Below are positions 1 through 7,568 of a stretch of DNA of 17,703 bases, in pieces. The position numbers were made by a program, and so were the translations under genes. Under the pieces are notes generated by a model. The model saw nothing but the letters and a program-made list of their open reading frames with translations, ran no database searches and had not been told where the DNA came from. The first letter of the stretch is position 1; the number at the start of each line of letters is the position of its first letter. The stretch comes from Bacteroidales bacterium UBA1735 (lineage in GTDB: Bacteria; Bacteroidota; Bacteroidia; Bacteroidales; Paludibacteraceae): the NCBI GenBank assembly GCA_002315745.1, contig DCID01000045.1, positions 29,271 through 46,973 of the forward strand, written 5' to 3'.

Positions 1-273
1 GTGAAGAAAGAGTCCGTCGCTAAGTTCTCTTTCCTCATGGTACTCATACCGATCTTAGGCGAGGCTTTCTTAGACTTGTTGGATCTGCTCCAAGGTGAAA
101 CGACCTCTTCCTTAGGTCTGGTACCGATGGCAGTGGGCTTTATTGCGGCCTTTGGAACAGGCTGTTTTGCATGCCGATTCATGATTGACATCGTCCGTCG
201 TCAGAAGTTGATATATTTTGCTATCTATTGCTTGGTAGTAGGTACGTTCGCTATCGTCTATGGACTTTGTTGA
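1..273 (+). CDS. uppP: Undecaprenyl-diphosphate phosphatase, C-terminal part (5' end outside window)
   Basis: UppP (BacA) dephosphorylates undecaprenyl diphosphate in the inner membrane and so recycles the lipid carrier for peptidoglycan and other surface polymers. Only the last 90 codons are present. The stretch AKFSFLMVLIPILGE near the start matches the conserved C-terminal-half motif of the family (ARFSFLM.IP.ILG), and two or three hydrophobic segments follow, as expected for the last membrane helices. The GTG at base 1 is most likely an internal valine codon, since the full protein is about 260 to 280 residues. The stop overlaps the truB start by 14 bases. The order uppP-truB-queA is common in Bacteroidetes, which supports the call. 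Confidence 0.88.
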   Translation: MKKESVAKFSFLMVLIPILGEAFLDLLDLLQGETTSSLGLVPMAVGFIAAFGTGCFACRFMIDIVRRQKLIYFAIYCLVVGTFAIVYGLC

Positions 274-982
274 GGGAGAGATAATAGCATTTGATAAACC
301 CCTTCATTGGACGAGTTTTGATGTGGTGGGGAAGGCGCGATGGCTGCTGTGCCATCGGTTGGGGTTGAAGAAACTCAAGGTCGGGCATACGGGTACCTTA
401 GACCCTTTAGCGACTGGCGTAGTCATCGTTTGTACCGGGAAGAAAACGAAGTGTATTGAGCAACTCCAGTACGATACTAAGGAGTATGTGGCTACCCTCC
501 AATTGGGAGCGACTACACCCAGTTTTGATTTGGAGAAACCTATTGACCAGACCTATCCTACCGCGCATATTAACCGCGCACTCATCGAGGAGGTTATCCC
601 TACTTTTAAGGGCGAGCAATGGCAAGTACCACCTGCTTTCTCCGCTGTCAAAGTGGATGGCAAACGTGCCTACGAGTTGGCACGCAAAGGGGAGGAAGTG
701 GAACTCAAACCAAAACTCTTGGTCATTGACGAAATAGAGATCGTCTCTTGGGACGAGGCAACGATGCAGCTGGTGCTGCGCGTGGTGTGCTCCAAGGGAA
801 CATATATCCGCGCCTTGGCACGCGACATTGGTCAGCGGCTGAACAGTGGTGCTCACTTGATCGCTCTACGCCGTACACGGGTGGGGCAGACACGGGTCGA
901 AGACTGCATCTCCATGGAGCAGTTTGAGACATGCATTAATTCGCAAATAACAGAACAAAATAATGAAGTTAAGTCAGTTTAA
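260..982 (+). CDS. truB: tRNA pseudouridine(55) synthase
   Basis: TruB isomerises U55 to pseudouridine in the T-loop of nearly all elongator tRNAs. The 240-residue product begins with the usual IIAFDKPLHWTSFDVV segment (residues 8-23). It carries the catalytic motif GHTGTLDPLATG with the nucleophilic aspartate at residue 48. Further family blocks are QVPPAFSAVKVDGKRAYELAR (about 122-142) and CSKGTYIRALARDIG (about 178-192). The length fits short Bacteroidetes TruB proteins with little C-terminal PUA extension. The ATG at 260 lies inside the uppP end (14-base overlap) and the 3' end overlaps queA by 20 bases, indicating translational coupling within one operon. Confidence 0.97.
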   Translation: MDFVEGEIIAFDKPLHWTSFDVVGKARWLLCHRLGLKKLKVGHTGTLDPLATGVVIVCTGKKTKCIEQLQYDTKEYVATLQLGATTPSFDLEKPIDQTYPTAHINRALIEEVIPTFKGEQWQVPPAFSAVKVDGKRAYELARKGEEVELKPKLLVIDEIEIVSWDEATMQLVLRVVCSKGTYIRALARDIGQRLNSGAHLIALRRTRVGQTRVEDCISMEQFETCINSQITEQNNEVKSV

Positions 983-2066
983 ATTCAAATTACCCGATGA
1001 GTTGATTGCTCAGTATCCATCCGTCTATCCGGAGGATGCACGTATGCTCGTTTTACATCGTAAGAAAGGCACTATTGAGCATAAGACCGTACGGGATGTC
1101 GTGGACTATTTTGGGGAAGGCGACCTCTTTATCCTAAACGATACCAAGGTCTTCCCTGCGCGTCTGTATGGTAAGAAAGAGAAAACATTAGCTAGTATCG
1201 AGATCTTCCTCTTGCGCGAACTCAATGCCGAGACGCGTTATTGGGATGTGCTGGTTGACCCTGCGCGTAAGATCCGTATTGGTAATAAGATCTTCTTTGA
1301 TGAGGATCCCAGTATCGTGGCGGAAGTGGTGGATAACACTACCTCTCGCGGCCGTACATTGCGTTTCCTCTCGGACTATACGCACGACGAGTTAACCAAG
1401 CGTCTGTATGAGTTAGGTACCACACCGTTGCCTAAGTACATCGAGCGTCCTATGGATGAGCGCACTCAGGCGGTGTTTAATGATATCTTCCGTGGTCAGC
1501 CTGTGGAGGAGATGGATGAGGAGCGTTACCAGTCTATCATGGCGCAGCATATTGGCGCTGTGGCAGCTCCCGCTTCGTCTATGCATTTCTCCAAGCAGTT
1601 GCTCAAGCGTATGGAGATCAATGGTGTCGAGTCCATGTCCCTCACTTCGCATGTAGGTTTAGGTAATTTCAAACCCGTCGATGTGGAAGATCTGATGAAG
1701 CATAAAGTTGAGTCTGAGCAGATCTTTATCTCCAAGGATCTGGCGGATCGTGTCGATGTGGCGCATGCGAAGCATTGCCATGTCTGCGCCGTAGGTACGG
1801 AGGTGATGCGTGCGTTGGAGCATGTGGCTGGTACCGATGGTAAACTCAAGGAGTATAGTGGTTGGACGAATAAGTTTATTTATCCGCCTTACGACTTCAC
1901 CGTGGCGAATGCTTTCTTCTGCAATTTCTATATGCCGCTCTCGAGTCAGTTGTTACAAGTCGCTTCCTTTGGTGGCTTTGAGAACGTGATGGCTGCCTAT
2001 AAGGAGGCTATTAAGAAGGAGTATCGTTTTGGCGATTATGGAGATGCGATGCTCATTGTAGATTGA
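963..2066 (+). CDS. queA: S-adenosylmethionine:tRNA ribosyltransferase-isomerase
   Basis: QueA transfers and isomerises the ribosyl part of S-adenosylmethionine onto 7-aminomethyl-7-deazaguanine in tRNA, giving epoxyqueuosine. The 367-residue product has FILNDTKVFPARLYGKK (about 57-73), PLPKYIERP (about 155-163), HVGLGNFKPVDVEDLMKHK and EGWTNKFIYPPYDF-like blocks, all typical of Bacteroidetes QueA. Two features are odd. About 20 residues (roughly 167-186) appear inserted after YIERPMDE compared with the E. coli and Bacteroides proteins as I remember them. The usual AAPTAGLHF block reads AAPASSMHF (201-209). The protein is otherwise full length and ends in the usual YRFGDYGDAMLIVD, so it is probably active. 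The stop overlaps the ung start by one base. Confidence 0.95.
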   Translation: MKLSQFKFKLPDELIAQYPSVYPEDARMLVLHRKKGTIEHKTVRDVVDYFGEGDLFILNDTKVFPARLYGKKEKTLASIEIFLLRELNAETRYWDVLVDPARKIRIGNKIFFDEDPSIVAEVVDNTTSRGRTLRFLSDYTHDELTKRLYELGTTPLPKYIERPMDERTQAVFNDIFRGQPVEEMDEERYQSIMAQHIGAVAAPASSMHFSKQLLKRMEINGVESMSLTSHVGLGNFKPVDVEDLMKHKVESEQIFISKDLADRVDVAHAKHCHVCAVGTEVMRALEHVAGTDGKLKEYSGWTNKFIYPPYDFTVANAFFCNFYMPLSSQLLQVASFGGFENVMAAYKEAIKKEYRFGDYGDAMLIVD

Positions 2067-2728
2067 TGAATGTTAAGATAGATGATACATGGCGCGAAGT
2101 ATTACAACCCGAGTTTGATAAGCCTTATTTCGAGTTGTTAACTTCGTTTGTGCGCCACGAGTATCTCACCAAGCAGTGTTTCCCGCCTGCTAAGCTTATT
2201 TTTAATGCTTTCGACTCGTGCCCTTTTGACAGGGTGCGGGTCGTTATTATAGGTCAAGATCCCTACCACGATGTGGGTCAGGCACATGGGCTCTGTTTCT
2301 CTGTGAACGACGGGGTAGAGGTGCCGCCTTCGCTCGTTAATATCTACAAGGAACTGAACCGTGACTTAGGCAAACCTATCCCTACCTCCGGCTGCTTGCA
2401 GTCCTGGGCGGAGCAGGGTGTGTTACTGCTCAATGCTACCCTGACGGTCGAGGCGCATCGTCCCGGTAGCCATCAGAACAAAGGGTGGGAAGAACTGACC
2501 GATGCCGCTATTCAGGCGCTCAATACGCGCCGCGAACATATTGTGTATATGCTGTGGGGCAGTTACGCACAGCGCAAGGGGCAGTTCATTGACCGCCGTA
2601 AGAACCTGGTACTCACCGCCCCGCACCCCAGTCCCCTGAGTGCCTACCGAGGCTTTATTGGTTGTGGACACTTCTCCCAAGCCAATGCCTACCTCATTAA
2701 AAACAACATCCCCGCCATCAACTGGTAG
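2066..2728 (+). CDS. ung: Uracil-DNA glycosylase, family 1
   Basis: Ung removes uracil from DNA and starts base excision repair. The 220-residue product has the water-activating motif IIGQDPYHDVGQAHGLCFSV, with catalytic Asp65, then GVLLLNATLTVE and the leucine-loop motif HPSPLSAYRGF near the C-terminus. These three are the diagnostic motifs of family 1 UDG, and the length is normal. The start is taken as the ATG at 2066, which overlaps the queA stop as TGATG; an in-frame TTG lies one codon earlier. It follows two tRNA-modification genes and precedes polA, so the second half of the operon carries repair functions. PolA may refill the gap after Ung action. Confidence 0.97.
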   Translation: MNVKIDDTWREVLQPEFDKPYFELLTSFVRHEYLTKQCFPPAKLIFNAFDSCPFDRVRVVIIGQDPYHDVGQAHGLCFSVNDGVEVPPSLVNIYKELNRDLGKPIPTSGCLQSWAEQGVLLLNATLTVEAHRPGSHQNKGWEELTDAAIQALNTRREHIVYMLWGSYAQRKGQFIDRRKNLVLTAPHPSPLSAYRGFIGCGHFSQANAYLIKNNIPAINW

Positions 2729-2760
2729 CCGAAGGGGCGATTAGTAACGAAGTGATTAGT

Positions 2761-5112
2761 ATGAAATTATTGCTCATTGACGCTTATGCGATGATCTATC
2801 GCGCTTATTACGCTTTTATCAAAGCGCCTCGTATGAACTCCAAGGGTCAGAACACCTCGGCGGTCTTTGGTTTTGTGGTTACCCTCGAAGATCTCATTAA
2901 GCGCATCAAACCGACCCACCTCGCTGTCGCTTTTGATCCGCATGGCGCCACTTTCCGCCATGAGGCATATGAGCAATACAAAGCGCAGCGTCCTGAGACA
3001 CCCGAAGATATACGTGCTGCCGTGCCTATCATTCAGGATATATTGAAGGCCATGAACATCCCCGCCATCGAAGTCCCTGGCTTCGAGGCAGACGATGTCA
3101 TTGGTACGCTCTCTGTCTTAGCCGAGAAAGCGGGCTTTGAAGTTTTTATGGCTACGCCTGATAAGGATTATGGGCAGTTGGTGACCGAACGTGTACACAT
3201 GTATCGCCCCCGTCATACGGGTGGTTTTGAGCAAATGGGACCCTCTGAGGTCTGCGCCAAGTATGGGCTGCAAGATAAGTTACAGGTCATTGACCTCTTA
3301 GGACTGATGGGCGATGCTAGTGATAATATCCCCGGCTGCAAAGGGGTAGGTGAGAAGACGGCTGTGCAACTGCTCACCACTTTTGGTTCGATTGAGAACT
3401 TACTCGCTCATACGGACGAACTCAAAGGGGCTCTCAAAGAGAAAATAGAGTCTCAGGTGGACAATATCCGCTTCTCTAAGTTCCTTGCCACTATCCGCAC
3501 GGATGTGCCCATTGCGTTGAATGAGAATGACTTACTCATTAAGGAGAAGAACTGGTCAGCATTAGAAGTCCTCTACCGCGATTTGGAGTTCAATTCGCTC
3601 CTCAAATCTTTCCCCACCTCACCCGCTCGCCCTGTCGCCCCATCGCCTGCTCGCCCTGTCGCCTCTTCGTCCGAACTGACCCTCGACCTCTTCGCCTCCG
3701 CCTCAGAAGAGGCCTTACCACCTGCCAATGACTGTGCATCGTGCATGGATAACCATACACCCAACTTCGACACGACCGAGAACCGTCTCTGCCAGTACCT
3801 GCTCAATCCCGAGGTTGCGTTCAATCCCTATAAGGAACCCGATTGGGATGCATTAAAGGCGGATACCAACTTATATGCTCTCTATAACGAGGTGGAACTA
3901 CCCTTGGTCGATGTCCTCCGCCGCATGGAGCAGGCAGGGGTACGATTTGACCTGAACATGCTCGCTGAGGCGCAGGCGCAACTCACCGACGAACTGACTC
4001 GCATTGAGAATCATATCTACGACTTAGCTGGCAAATCGTTTAACATCAATTCCCCACGTCAAGTTGGCGAGGTACTCTTTGACGACTTGCGTTTGGACGC
4101 TAAGGCGAAGAAATCGAAGAACGGCCAATACTCCACCTCCGAGGAGGTGTTGCAAGCCCTCAAGGAGAAGCATCCTATCGTGGGCGCTATCCTCGACCAG
4201 CGGGAACTAAAGAAACTGATCTCTACCTATATCGCGGCTTTGCCGTCTTATATCAATCCTCAGACGGGTAAGATTCACACGACGTATAATCAAACGGTGA
4301 CGGCGACCGGTCGTCTCTCGTCCTCTAATCCTAACCTGCAGAACCTGCCTATTCGTTCGGAGCGGGGTCAACTCATTCGTCAGGCAGTCATACCCGACGA
4401 CGGCTGTCTTTTCCTCAGTGCCGACTACTCGCAGATTGAGTTGCGTATCATGGCGCATATGTCGCAAGATCCGCACCTCTTAGACGCTTTCCGTCAAGGG
4501 CAAGATATTCATGCTGCCACGGCTGCTAAGATCTTCAATGTACCTATCGAATCGGTGACCAAAGACCAACGCCGTCGCGCTAAAACAGCCAATTTTGGTA
4601 TCTTATACGGTATCTCTGCTTTCGGTCTCTCGCAGCAGTTAGACTGCTCGCGTGCGGAAGCGAAGGCGCTTATAGACGACTATTTTGCAGCCTTCCCGAA
4701 GGTCATCGATTTTATCGAGCAGCAGAAACTTTTTGCCCGTGAGCACGGCTATGTCCAGACCCTCTTTGGACGCAAGCGTTACCTGCCCGATATCAATTCC
4801 CAGAACGGCACCGTCCGTTCGTTTGCCGAGCGCAATGCCGTCAATTCGCCTATCCAAGGCACGGCTGCTGACATCATCAAGAAAGCCATGGTCGCCATCG
4901 ACCGCCGCCTTAATAACTGTGCATCGTGCATGGACAACCGTCAACCTCAAATGATCATGCAAGTCCACGACGAACTCAACTTCAATGTCCCCGCCGAACT
5001 CGTGGAGGAGGTGAAGCATATCGTGGTCGAAAAGATGCAGAATGTGGTGCAATTATCCGTACCTTTGATTGCCGAGTGTGGGGTCGGAAAAAACTGGTTT
5101 GAGGCGCACTAA
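2761..5112 (+). CDS. polA: DNA polymerase I lacking the 3'-5' exonuclease domain
   Basis: DNA polymerase I fills repair gaps and removes RNA primers. The 5' nuclease domain occupies about residues 1-280, with DAYAMIYRAYYAF, EADDVIGTL, ATPDKDYGQL and LMGDASDNIPGCKGVGEKTA. The polymerase domain runs from about 371 to the end, with motif A DYSQIELR (Asp555), the O-helix RRAKTANFGILYG (605-617) and motif C HDE (736-738), so both activities look intact. Only about 90 residues join them, rich in Pro, Ala and Ser, where other PolA proteins carry a 3'-5' exonuclease domain of about 190 residues. No DxE exonuclease motif is seen. At 783 residues it is about 150 shorter than E. coli PolA. The linker contains a tandem SPARPVA repeat. 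A DNA repeat encoding CASCMDN occurs at residues 325-331 and 720-726. The ATG at 2761 is preferred over an in-frame GTG at 2752. Confidence 0.96.
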   Translation: MKLLLIDAYAMIYRAYYAFIKAPRMNSKGQNTSAVFGFVVTLEDLIKRIKPTHLAVAFDPHGATFRHEAYEQYKAQRPETPEDIRAAVPIIQDILKAMNIPAIEVPGFEADDVIGTLSVLAEKAGFEVFMATPDKDYGQLVTERVHMYRPRHTGGFEQMGPSEVCAKYGLQDKLQVIDLLGLMGDASDNIPGCKGVGEKTAVQLLTTFGSIENLLAHTDELKGALKEKIESQVDNIRFSKFLATIRTDVPIALNENDLLIKEKNWSALEVLYRDLEFNSLLKSFPTSPARPVAPSPARPVASSSELTLDLFASASEEALPPANDCASCMDNHTPNFDTTENRLCQYLLNPEVAFNPYKEPDWDALKADTNLYALYNEVELPLVDVLRRMEQAGVRFDLNMLAEAQAQLTDELTRIENHIYDLAGKSFNINSPRQVGEVLFDDLRLDAKAKKSKNGQYSTSEEVLQALKEKHPIVGAILDQRELKKLISTYIAALPSYINPQTGKIHTTYNQTVTATGRLSSSNPNLQNLPIRSERGQLIRQAVIPDDGCLFLSADYSQIELRIMAHMSQDPHLLDAFRQGQDIHAATAAKIFNVPIESVTKDQRRRAKTANFGILYGISAFGLSQQLDCSRAEAKALIDDYFAAFPKVIDFIEQQKLFAREHGYVQTLFGRKRYLPDINSQNGTVRSFAERNAVNSPIQGTAADIIKKAMVAIDRRLNNCASCMDNRQPQMIMQVHDELNFNVPAELVEEVKHIVVEKMQNVVQLSVPLIAECGVGKNWFEAH
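3622..3663 (+). repeat. Tandem 24-base repeat in the polA linker
   Basis: Two 18-base copies (3622-3639 and 3646-3663), differing at one base and spaced by 24 bases, share CTCGCCCTGTCGCC. They encode two successive SPARPVA units in the linker that replaces the exonuclease domain. A short flexible Pro/Ala linker grown by tandem duplication would explain them. Confidence 0.75.
3727..3754 (+). repeat. Dispersed 28-bp repeat, copy 1 (in polA)
   Basis: This copy and the one at 4912-4939 match at 26 of 28 bases, sharing the core ACTGTGCATCGTGCATGGA. It is read in frame and gives N-D-C-A-S-C-M-D-N in the polA linker. On the other strand it reads M-H-D-A-Q, which recalls the MHNAQC-type short repeats often seen in Bacteroidales protein predictions. 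That family resemblance is from memory. Confidence 0.75.
4912..4939 (+). repeat. Dispersed 28-bp repeat, copy 2 (in polA)
   Basis: The second copy is also in frame (N-N-C-A-S-C-M-D-N, residues 718-726). It falls in the loop between the AADIIKKAMVAIDRRL helix and the MIMQVHDEL motif C strand. E. coli PolA has about five fewer residues in this loop, so the repeat looks inserted at a tolerant place of the polymerase domain. Confidence 0.75.
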
Positions 5113-5148
5113 GAGTCTAAAAAGTGCGTTTTAAGGGCATAAATGGCA

Positions 5149-5173
5149 AAAAGTGCAGAAATTTTGCACTTTT
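5149..5173 (+). terminator. Hairpin after polA, possible terminator
   Basis: A perfect 9-bp stem, AAAAGTGCA / TGCACTTTT, encloses a 7-base loop, 36 bases after the polA stop. The T-run lies mostly inside the right arm, so it is not a textbook intrinsic terminator. A second AAAAAGTGC at 5119-5127 could compete for the same right arm. The hairpin ends just before the next promoter. Confidence 0.5.
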
Positions 5174-5174
5174 A

Positions 5175-5206
5175 TTTGCGTATTTGAAAAAAAATCACTA
5201 CCTTTG
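5175..5206 (+). promoter_or_regulatory. Bacteroidetes-type promoter of the zinc-ribbon/phosphatase pair
   Basis: TTTG at 5175-5178 and TACCTTTG at 5199-5206 are separated by 20 bases, matching the Bacteroidetes primary sigma factor consensus TTTG-N19/20-TAnnTTTG. Transcription should begin at about 5212-5214, leaving a leader of a little over 20 bases before the ATG at 5236. Confidence 0.8.
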
Positions 5207-5235
5207 TGCGTTCATCTTATAAATGTCCTAATACT

Positions 5236-5715
5236 ATGGCTGATATTGTTTCCTGTTTTTGCCGCAAGTGCGGAGCCAAAGTTACCTTTACGGGTGACGC
5301 TGTTTCTAAGCATTATGAGAAGTTTCACTTCTCCGATTGGACTGTGAATAAGGACCTTATGAAGCGCATGCCGAAGGCCTTTGTGGTGGATAATGCAAGG
5401 GATGCGCGTACGCCTGATCGGGTGCAGAAGACGATGGCGCAGGAGGCGGAGGCGAATAAGCCTATCGTGCCTACCGATACGCCCGAAGTGCTCAAGCAGC
5501 GTCAGGAGAAAAAGGACGATATCATGGCACGTCTGACCAAGTGTGCGGACAAACTCCCGTATAAGAATAAGGAACCTTTCACCTGCGAATGTTGCGGTAA
5601 GGTCACTAATGTCGGTATGACGATTACCTGTACCCGCGAGCGTTTCGTGCTCTGTAACACTTGTTACAACGAGACCCGCTTGGCTATCCCGCACAAGACC
5701 CGCGAAATTAAATAA
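5236..5715 (+). CDS. Small zinc-ribbon protein of unknown function
   Basis: I do not recognise this 159-residue protein as a named family. It carries two likely zinc sites. Near the N-terminus is a C2H2-like arrangement, CRKC followed by a 13-residue gap and HYEKFH. Near the C-terminus is a ribbon with CECC and, about 20 residues later, CNTC. The middle is charged, rich in Lys, Glu and Gln (KQRQEKKDD) and probably helical. No signal peptide or membrane segment is visible, so it should be cytoplasmic and may bind nucleic acid or protein. The ATG at 5236 is chosen because an upstream in-frame extension would begin inside the promoter's TAnnTTTG box. The next gene begins 18 bases after its stop, so the two are probably co-transcribed. 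Confidence 0.8.
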   Translation: MADIVSCFCRKCGAKVTFTGDAVSKHYEKFHFSDWTVNKDLMKRMPKAFVVDNARDARTPDRVQKTMAQEAEANKPIVPTDTPEVLKQRQEKKDDIMARLTKCADKLPYKNKEPFTCECCGKVTNVGMTITCTRERFVLCNTCYNETRLAIPHKTREIK

Positions 5716-5733
5716 TCCTTTTTTAAATTGAAC

Positions 5734-7476
5734 ATGAAACACTATCTATTTTGTTTAATGCTTGCGTGTGCAAGCACTTCTATGGCTGCGACTTGGTCGT
5801 TCACCGGTGGTTACATCTATTTTGATAATTCCCAAACTAAGTGGGATAAGAACATCTACCTCATCATTGGTAAATCGACCTATTCGTCGGTTTATCCCAT
5901 GACGCTTGACCGCGAGGATACGACCCGTTTCGTGGCGTCGCTGCCGTCTAGCGGTTGGTCGGATGCTGAGTACATGGCGGTGATCAATAGTAGTAATTGG
6001 AACAAGGGTAACTTCGGTTACGACGAACTCAAGAACGCCTCTAACTATACCGCAGCATATACAGCGGGACTGAGCGCTGCGGCGGATCAACGTTATCTGC
6101 TGACCCCGAGCGGTAAGGATAATGGTTGCAAGATCGCCCTCACGTGGTTAGGGAATGATAAGCCCATCAACTTCGATTATACCGAGAAAAATAACTGCCA
6201 GAAACTGGATACGACGGCTGAGTTAGTGACCCTCATTTTCTCTACTTCGTCCAGACGTTTCAATGTCAATATGGATGATATTGAACGCATCTATGTCAAT
6301 GGCTCGATTAGTATGTGGAACAGTTCTGATCCCAAGTATATATTGCCTGTCCGCAGTTCGGATGGTTGCTTCTTTGGTACGTTCCGTATCCGCGATTTGC
6401 AGCGCCGAGGCAATAGTGGTCAGCCTGAGTTTGTGTATCGTGTCGTGAAGAAAGATGGTTCGGACTATACTTGCCGTGCCTATTCCGAATGGGAATTTGG
6501 AATAGATGAGCGCTTGATCTTTGAGAATAATGGGCAGAACATGCTTATCCTCTTCCCGGGCGATGACCTCACCGAGATTGCCAAGCGCAAGGAGGTGGCT
6601 AAGTACATCAAGCCTCTGTCGGAGTTCTGTCTTTACGACTCAACCGACATTGCCCATCTTACTAATTTCCGCCGTGTACCGGCGACCAAGCATCTGTATC
6701 GTTCCTATCATCCCTATAAACCCGACCGTGCGCAGTACGATACCGAGCACGAACGCATGGTACGTTTAGCCCAATTAGGGGCGCAGTATGGTATCCATTC
6801 CGACATCGCTTTGTCGGGTAATGAGACCGGTAAGGCAGGGAATAAATACACCTGTGGCGGTGTCGAATATACGATCACTATTCCTACTTATTATCAGCCT
6901 ATTATCGATAATAACGATGTGCTCTATGTCGGTACGGCGAATGGTCATACGCCCGACTATATCTCGGCAGTCTTCCGCACCAATGACACCCTCTTTGGGC
7001 AGTGGATGCAGGAGGTGGTGCGTTTCATTGGCGACGATGCCCATCCCGCCCCTTTCCAGATCCATTGTTCGTTAGGTGCAGACCGTACGGGTGCATTCTC
7101 CGCGACCTTAGCGGCGCTCTGTGGCGCAAGTTGGGAGGAGATAGCGGCGGATTACCATCAGACGTCTAATCTGCAGATTCAGGAGTATCGTCATCCTAAC
7201 TGTGTTCGGTATGAGCTCTATTTGCTGACTGGCGAGTGGCCGGAGAACTTTGCGCCTACCAATAAGGCAGGTCTCACTTTAGGCGAAGCGGTGGCGAAGC
7301 ATTTCATCGACGAGGGTTACCTCACGCAGGAGGAGATCGATCGGGCGGTGAAGAAACTGACCGAGTCCCTTCCTACCGCCATCGAGTCTTTGACGACCGA
7401 TGTACACCATACGAAGTACCTCACTTCGGAAGGAGTAAGAATAGGCAAATACGACCTTCTTGGTCGTGCTCTATAG
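5734..7476 (+). CDS. Secreted PTP-like (Cys-dependent) phosphatase with N-terminal beta-sandwich-like region
   Basis: The 580-residue product begins with a clear signal peptide (hydrophobic LFCLMLACASTSMAA, likely cleaved near TWS). The catalytic part lies near residues 300-500. LYRSYHP and the following RMVRLAQLGAQYGI segment match the N-terminal part of the Y_phosphatase3 family, and HCSLGADRTGAFSA gives the C-x5-R loop with Cys445 and Arg451. Such enzymes remove phosphate from phosphotyrosine, phospholipids or inositol phosphates; the substrate here cannot be told. The N-terminal YIYFDNSQTKWDKNIYLIIG stretch resembles CBM26-type starch-binding modules and also the region near residue 1580 of the amylase downstream. 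The tail ends in KYDLLGRAL, like short C-terminal tails of exported Bacteroidales proteins. The ATG at 5734 is preferred over a TTG two codons earlier because it starts the signal peptide directly. Confidence 0.85.
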   Translation: MKHYLFCLMLACASTSMAATWSFTGGYIYFDNSQTKWDKNIYLIIGKSTYSSVYPMTLDREDTTRFVASLPSSGWSDAEYMAVINSSNWNKGNFGYDELKNASNYTAAYTAGLSAAADQRYLLTPSGKDNGCKIALTWLGNDKPINFDYTEKNNCQKLDTTAELVTLIFSTSSRRFNVNMDDIERIYVNGSISMWNSSDPKYILPVRSSDGCFFGTFRIRDLQRRGNSGQPEFVYRVVKKDGSDYTCRAYSEWEFGIDERLIFENNGQNMLILFPGDDLTEIAKRKEVAKYIKPLSEFCLYDSTDIAHLTNFRRVPATKHLYRSYHPYKPDRAQYDTEHERMVRLAQLGAQYGIHSDIALSGNETGKAGNKYTCGGVEYTITIPTYYQPIIDNNDVLYVGTANGHTPDYISAVFRTNDTLFGQWMQEVVRFIGDDAHPAPFQIHCSLGADRTGAFSATLAALCGASWEEIAADYHQTSNLQIQEYRHPNCVRYELYLLTGEWPENFAPTNKAGLTLGEAVAKHFIDEGYLTQEEIDRAVKKLTESLPTAIESLTTDVHHTKYLTSEGVRIGKYDLLGRAL

Positions 7477-7513
7477 ATTAAAATCTACCTAAAAATCACG
7501 TATTTTGGTTAAA

Positions 7514-7544
7514 TATGCATAAATATTCATAGAATATTTGCATA
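7514..7544 (+). promoter_or_regulatory. Inverted repeat overlapping the -33 box (candidate operator)
   Basis: TATGCA and AATATTC on the left pair with GAATATT and TGCATA on the right, 13 pairs in all, with a 2-base bulge on the left and a 3-base loop. The right arm contains the TTTG of the downstream promoter, so a protein bound here would block sigma factor. It could instead act as a weak 3' hairpin for the phosphatase gene 38 bases upstream, although it lacks GC pairs and a following T-run. Confidence 0.55.
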
Positions 7545-7568
7545 TATCAAATAAAAGTATTACTTTTG
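7537..7568 (+). promoter_or_regulatory. Bacteroidetes-type promoter of the accessory array
   Basis: TTTG at 7537-7540 and TACTTTTG at 7561-7568 are exactly 20 bases apart. Transcription should start at about 7575. I found no other TAnnTTTG box with a matching -33 element up to the giant gene at 10226, so this is the only visible promoter for the small genes and perhaps for the amylase gene. Confidence 0.8.

Noticed and set aside
407..856. Long open frame on the minus strand inside truB
   Set aside because: It is antisense to a fully supported truB, has no recognisable product, and follows the codon bias of the real gene.
4639..5052. 137-codon frame on the minus strand inside polA
   Set aside because: It overlaps the conserved polymerase motifs on the other strand and its translation shows no domain.
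5212..5742. 176-codon frame on the minus strand opposite the zinc-ribbon gene
   Set aside because: The + strand frame has a good promoter, a plausible start and two zinc sites; the minus frame has none of these.
7477..7498. Intrinsic terminator after the phosphatase gene (TAGATTAAAATCTA)
   Set aside because: The stem has a two-base loop, no GC-rich part and no T-run.
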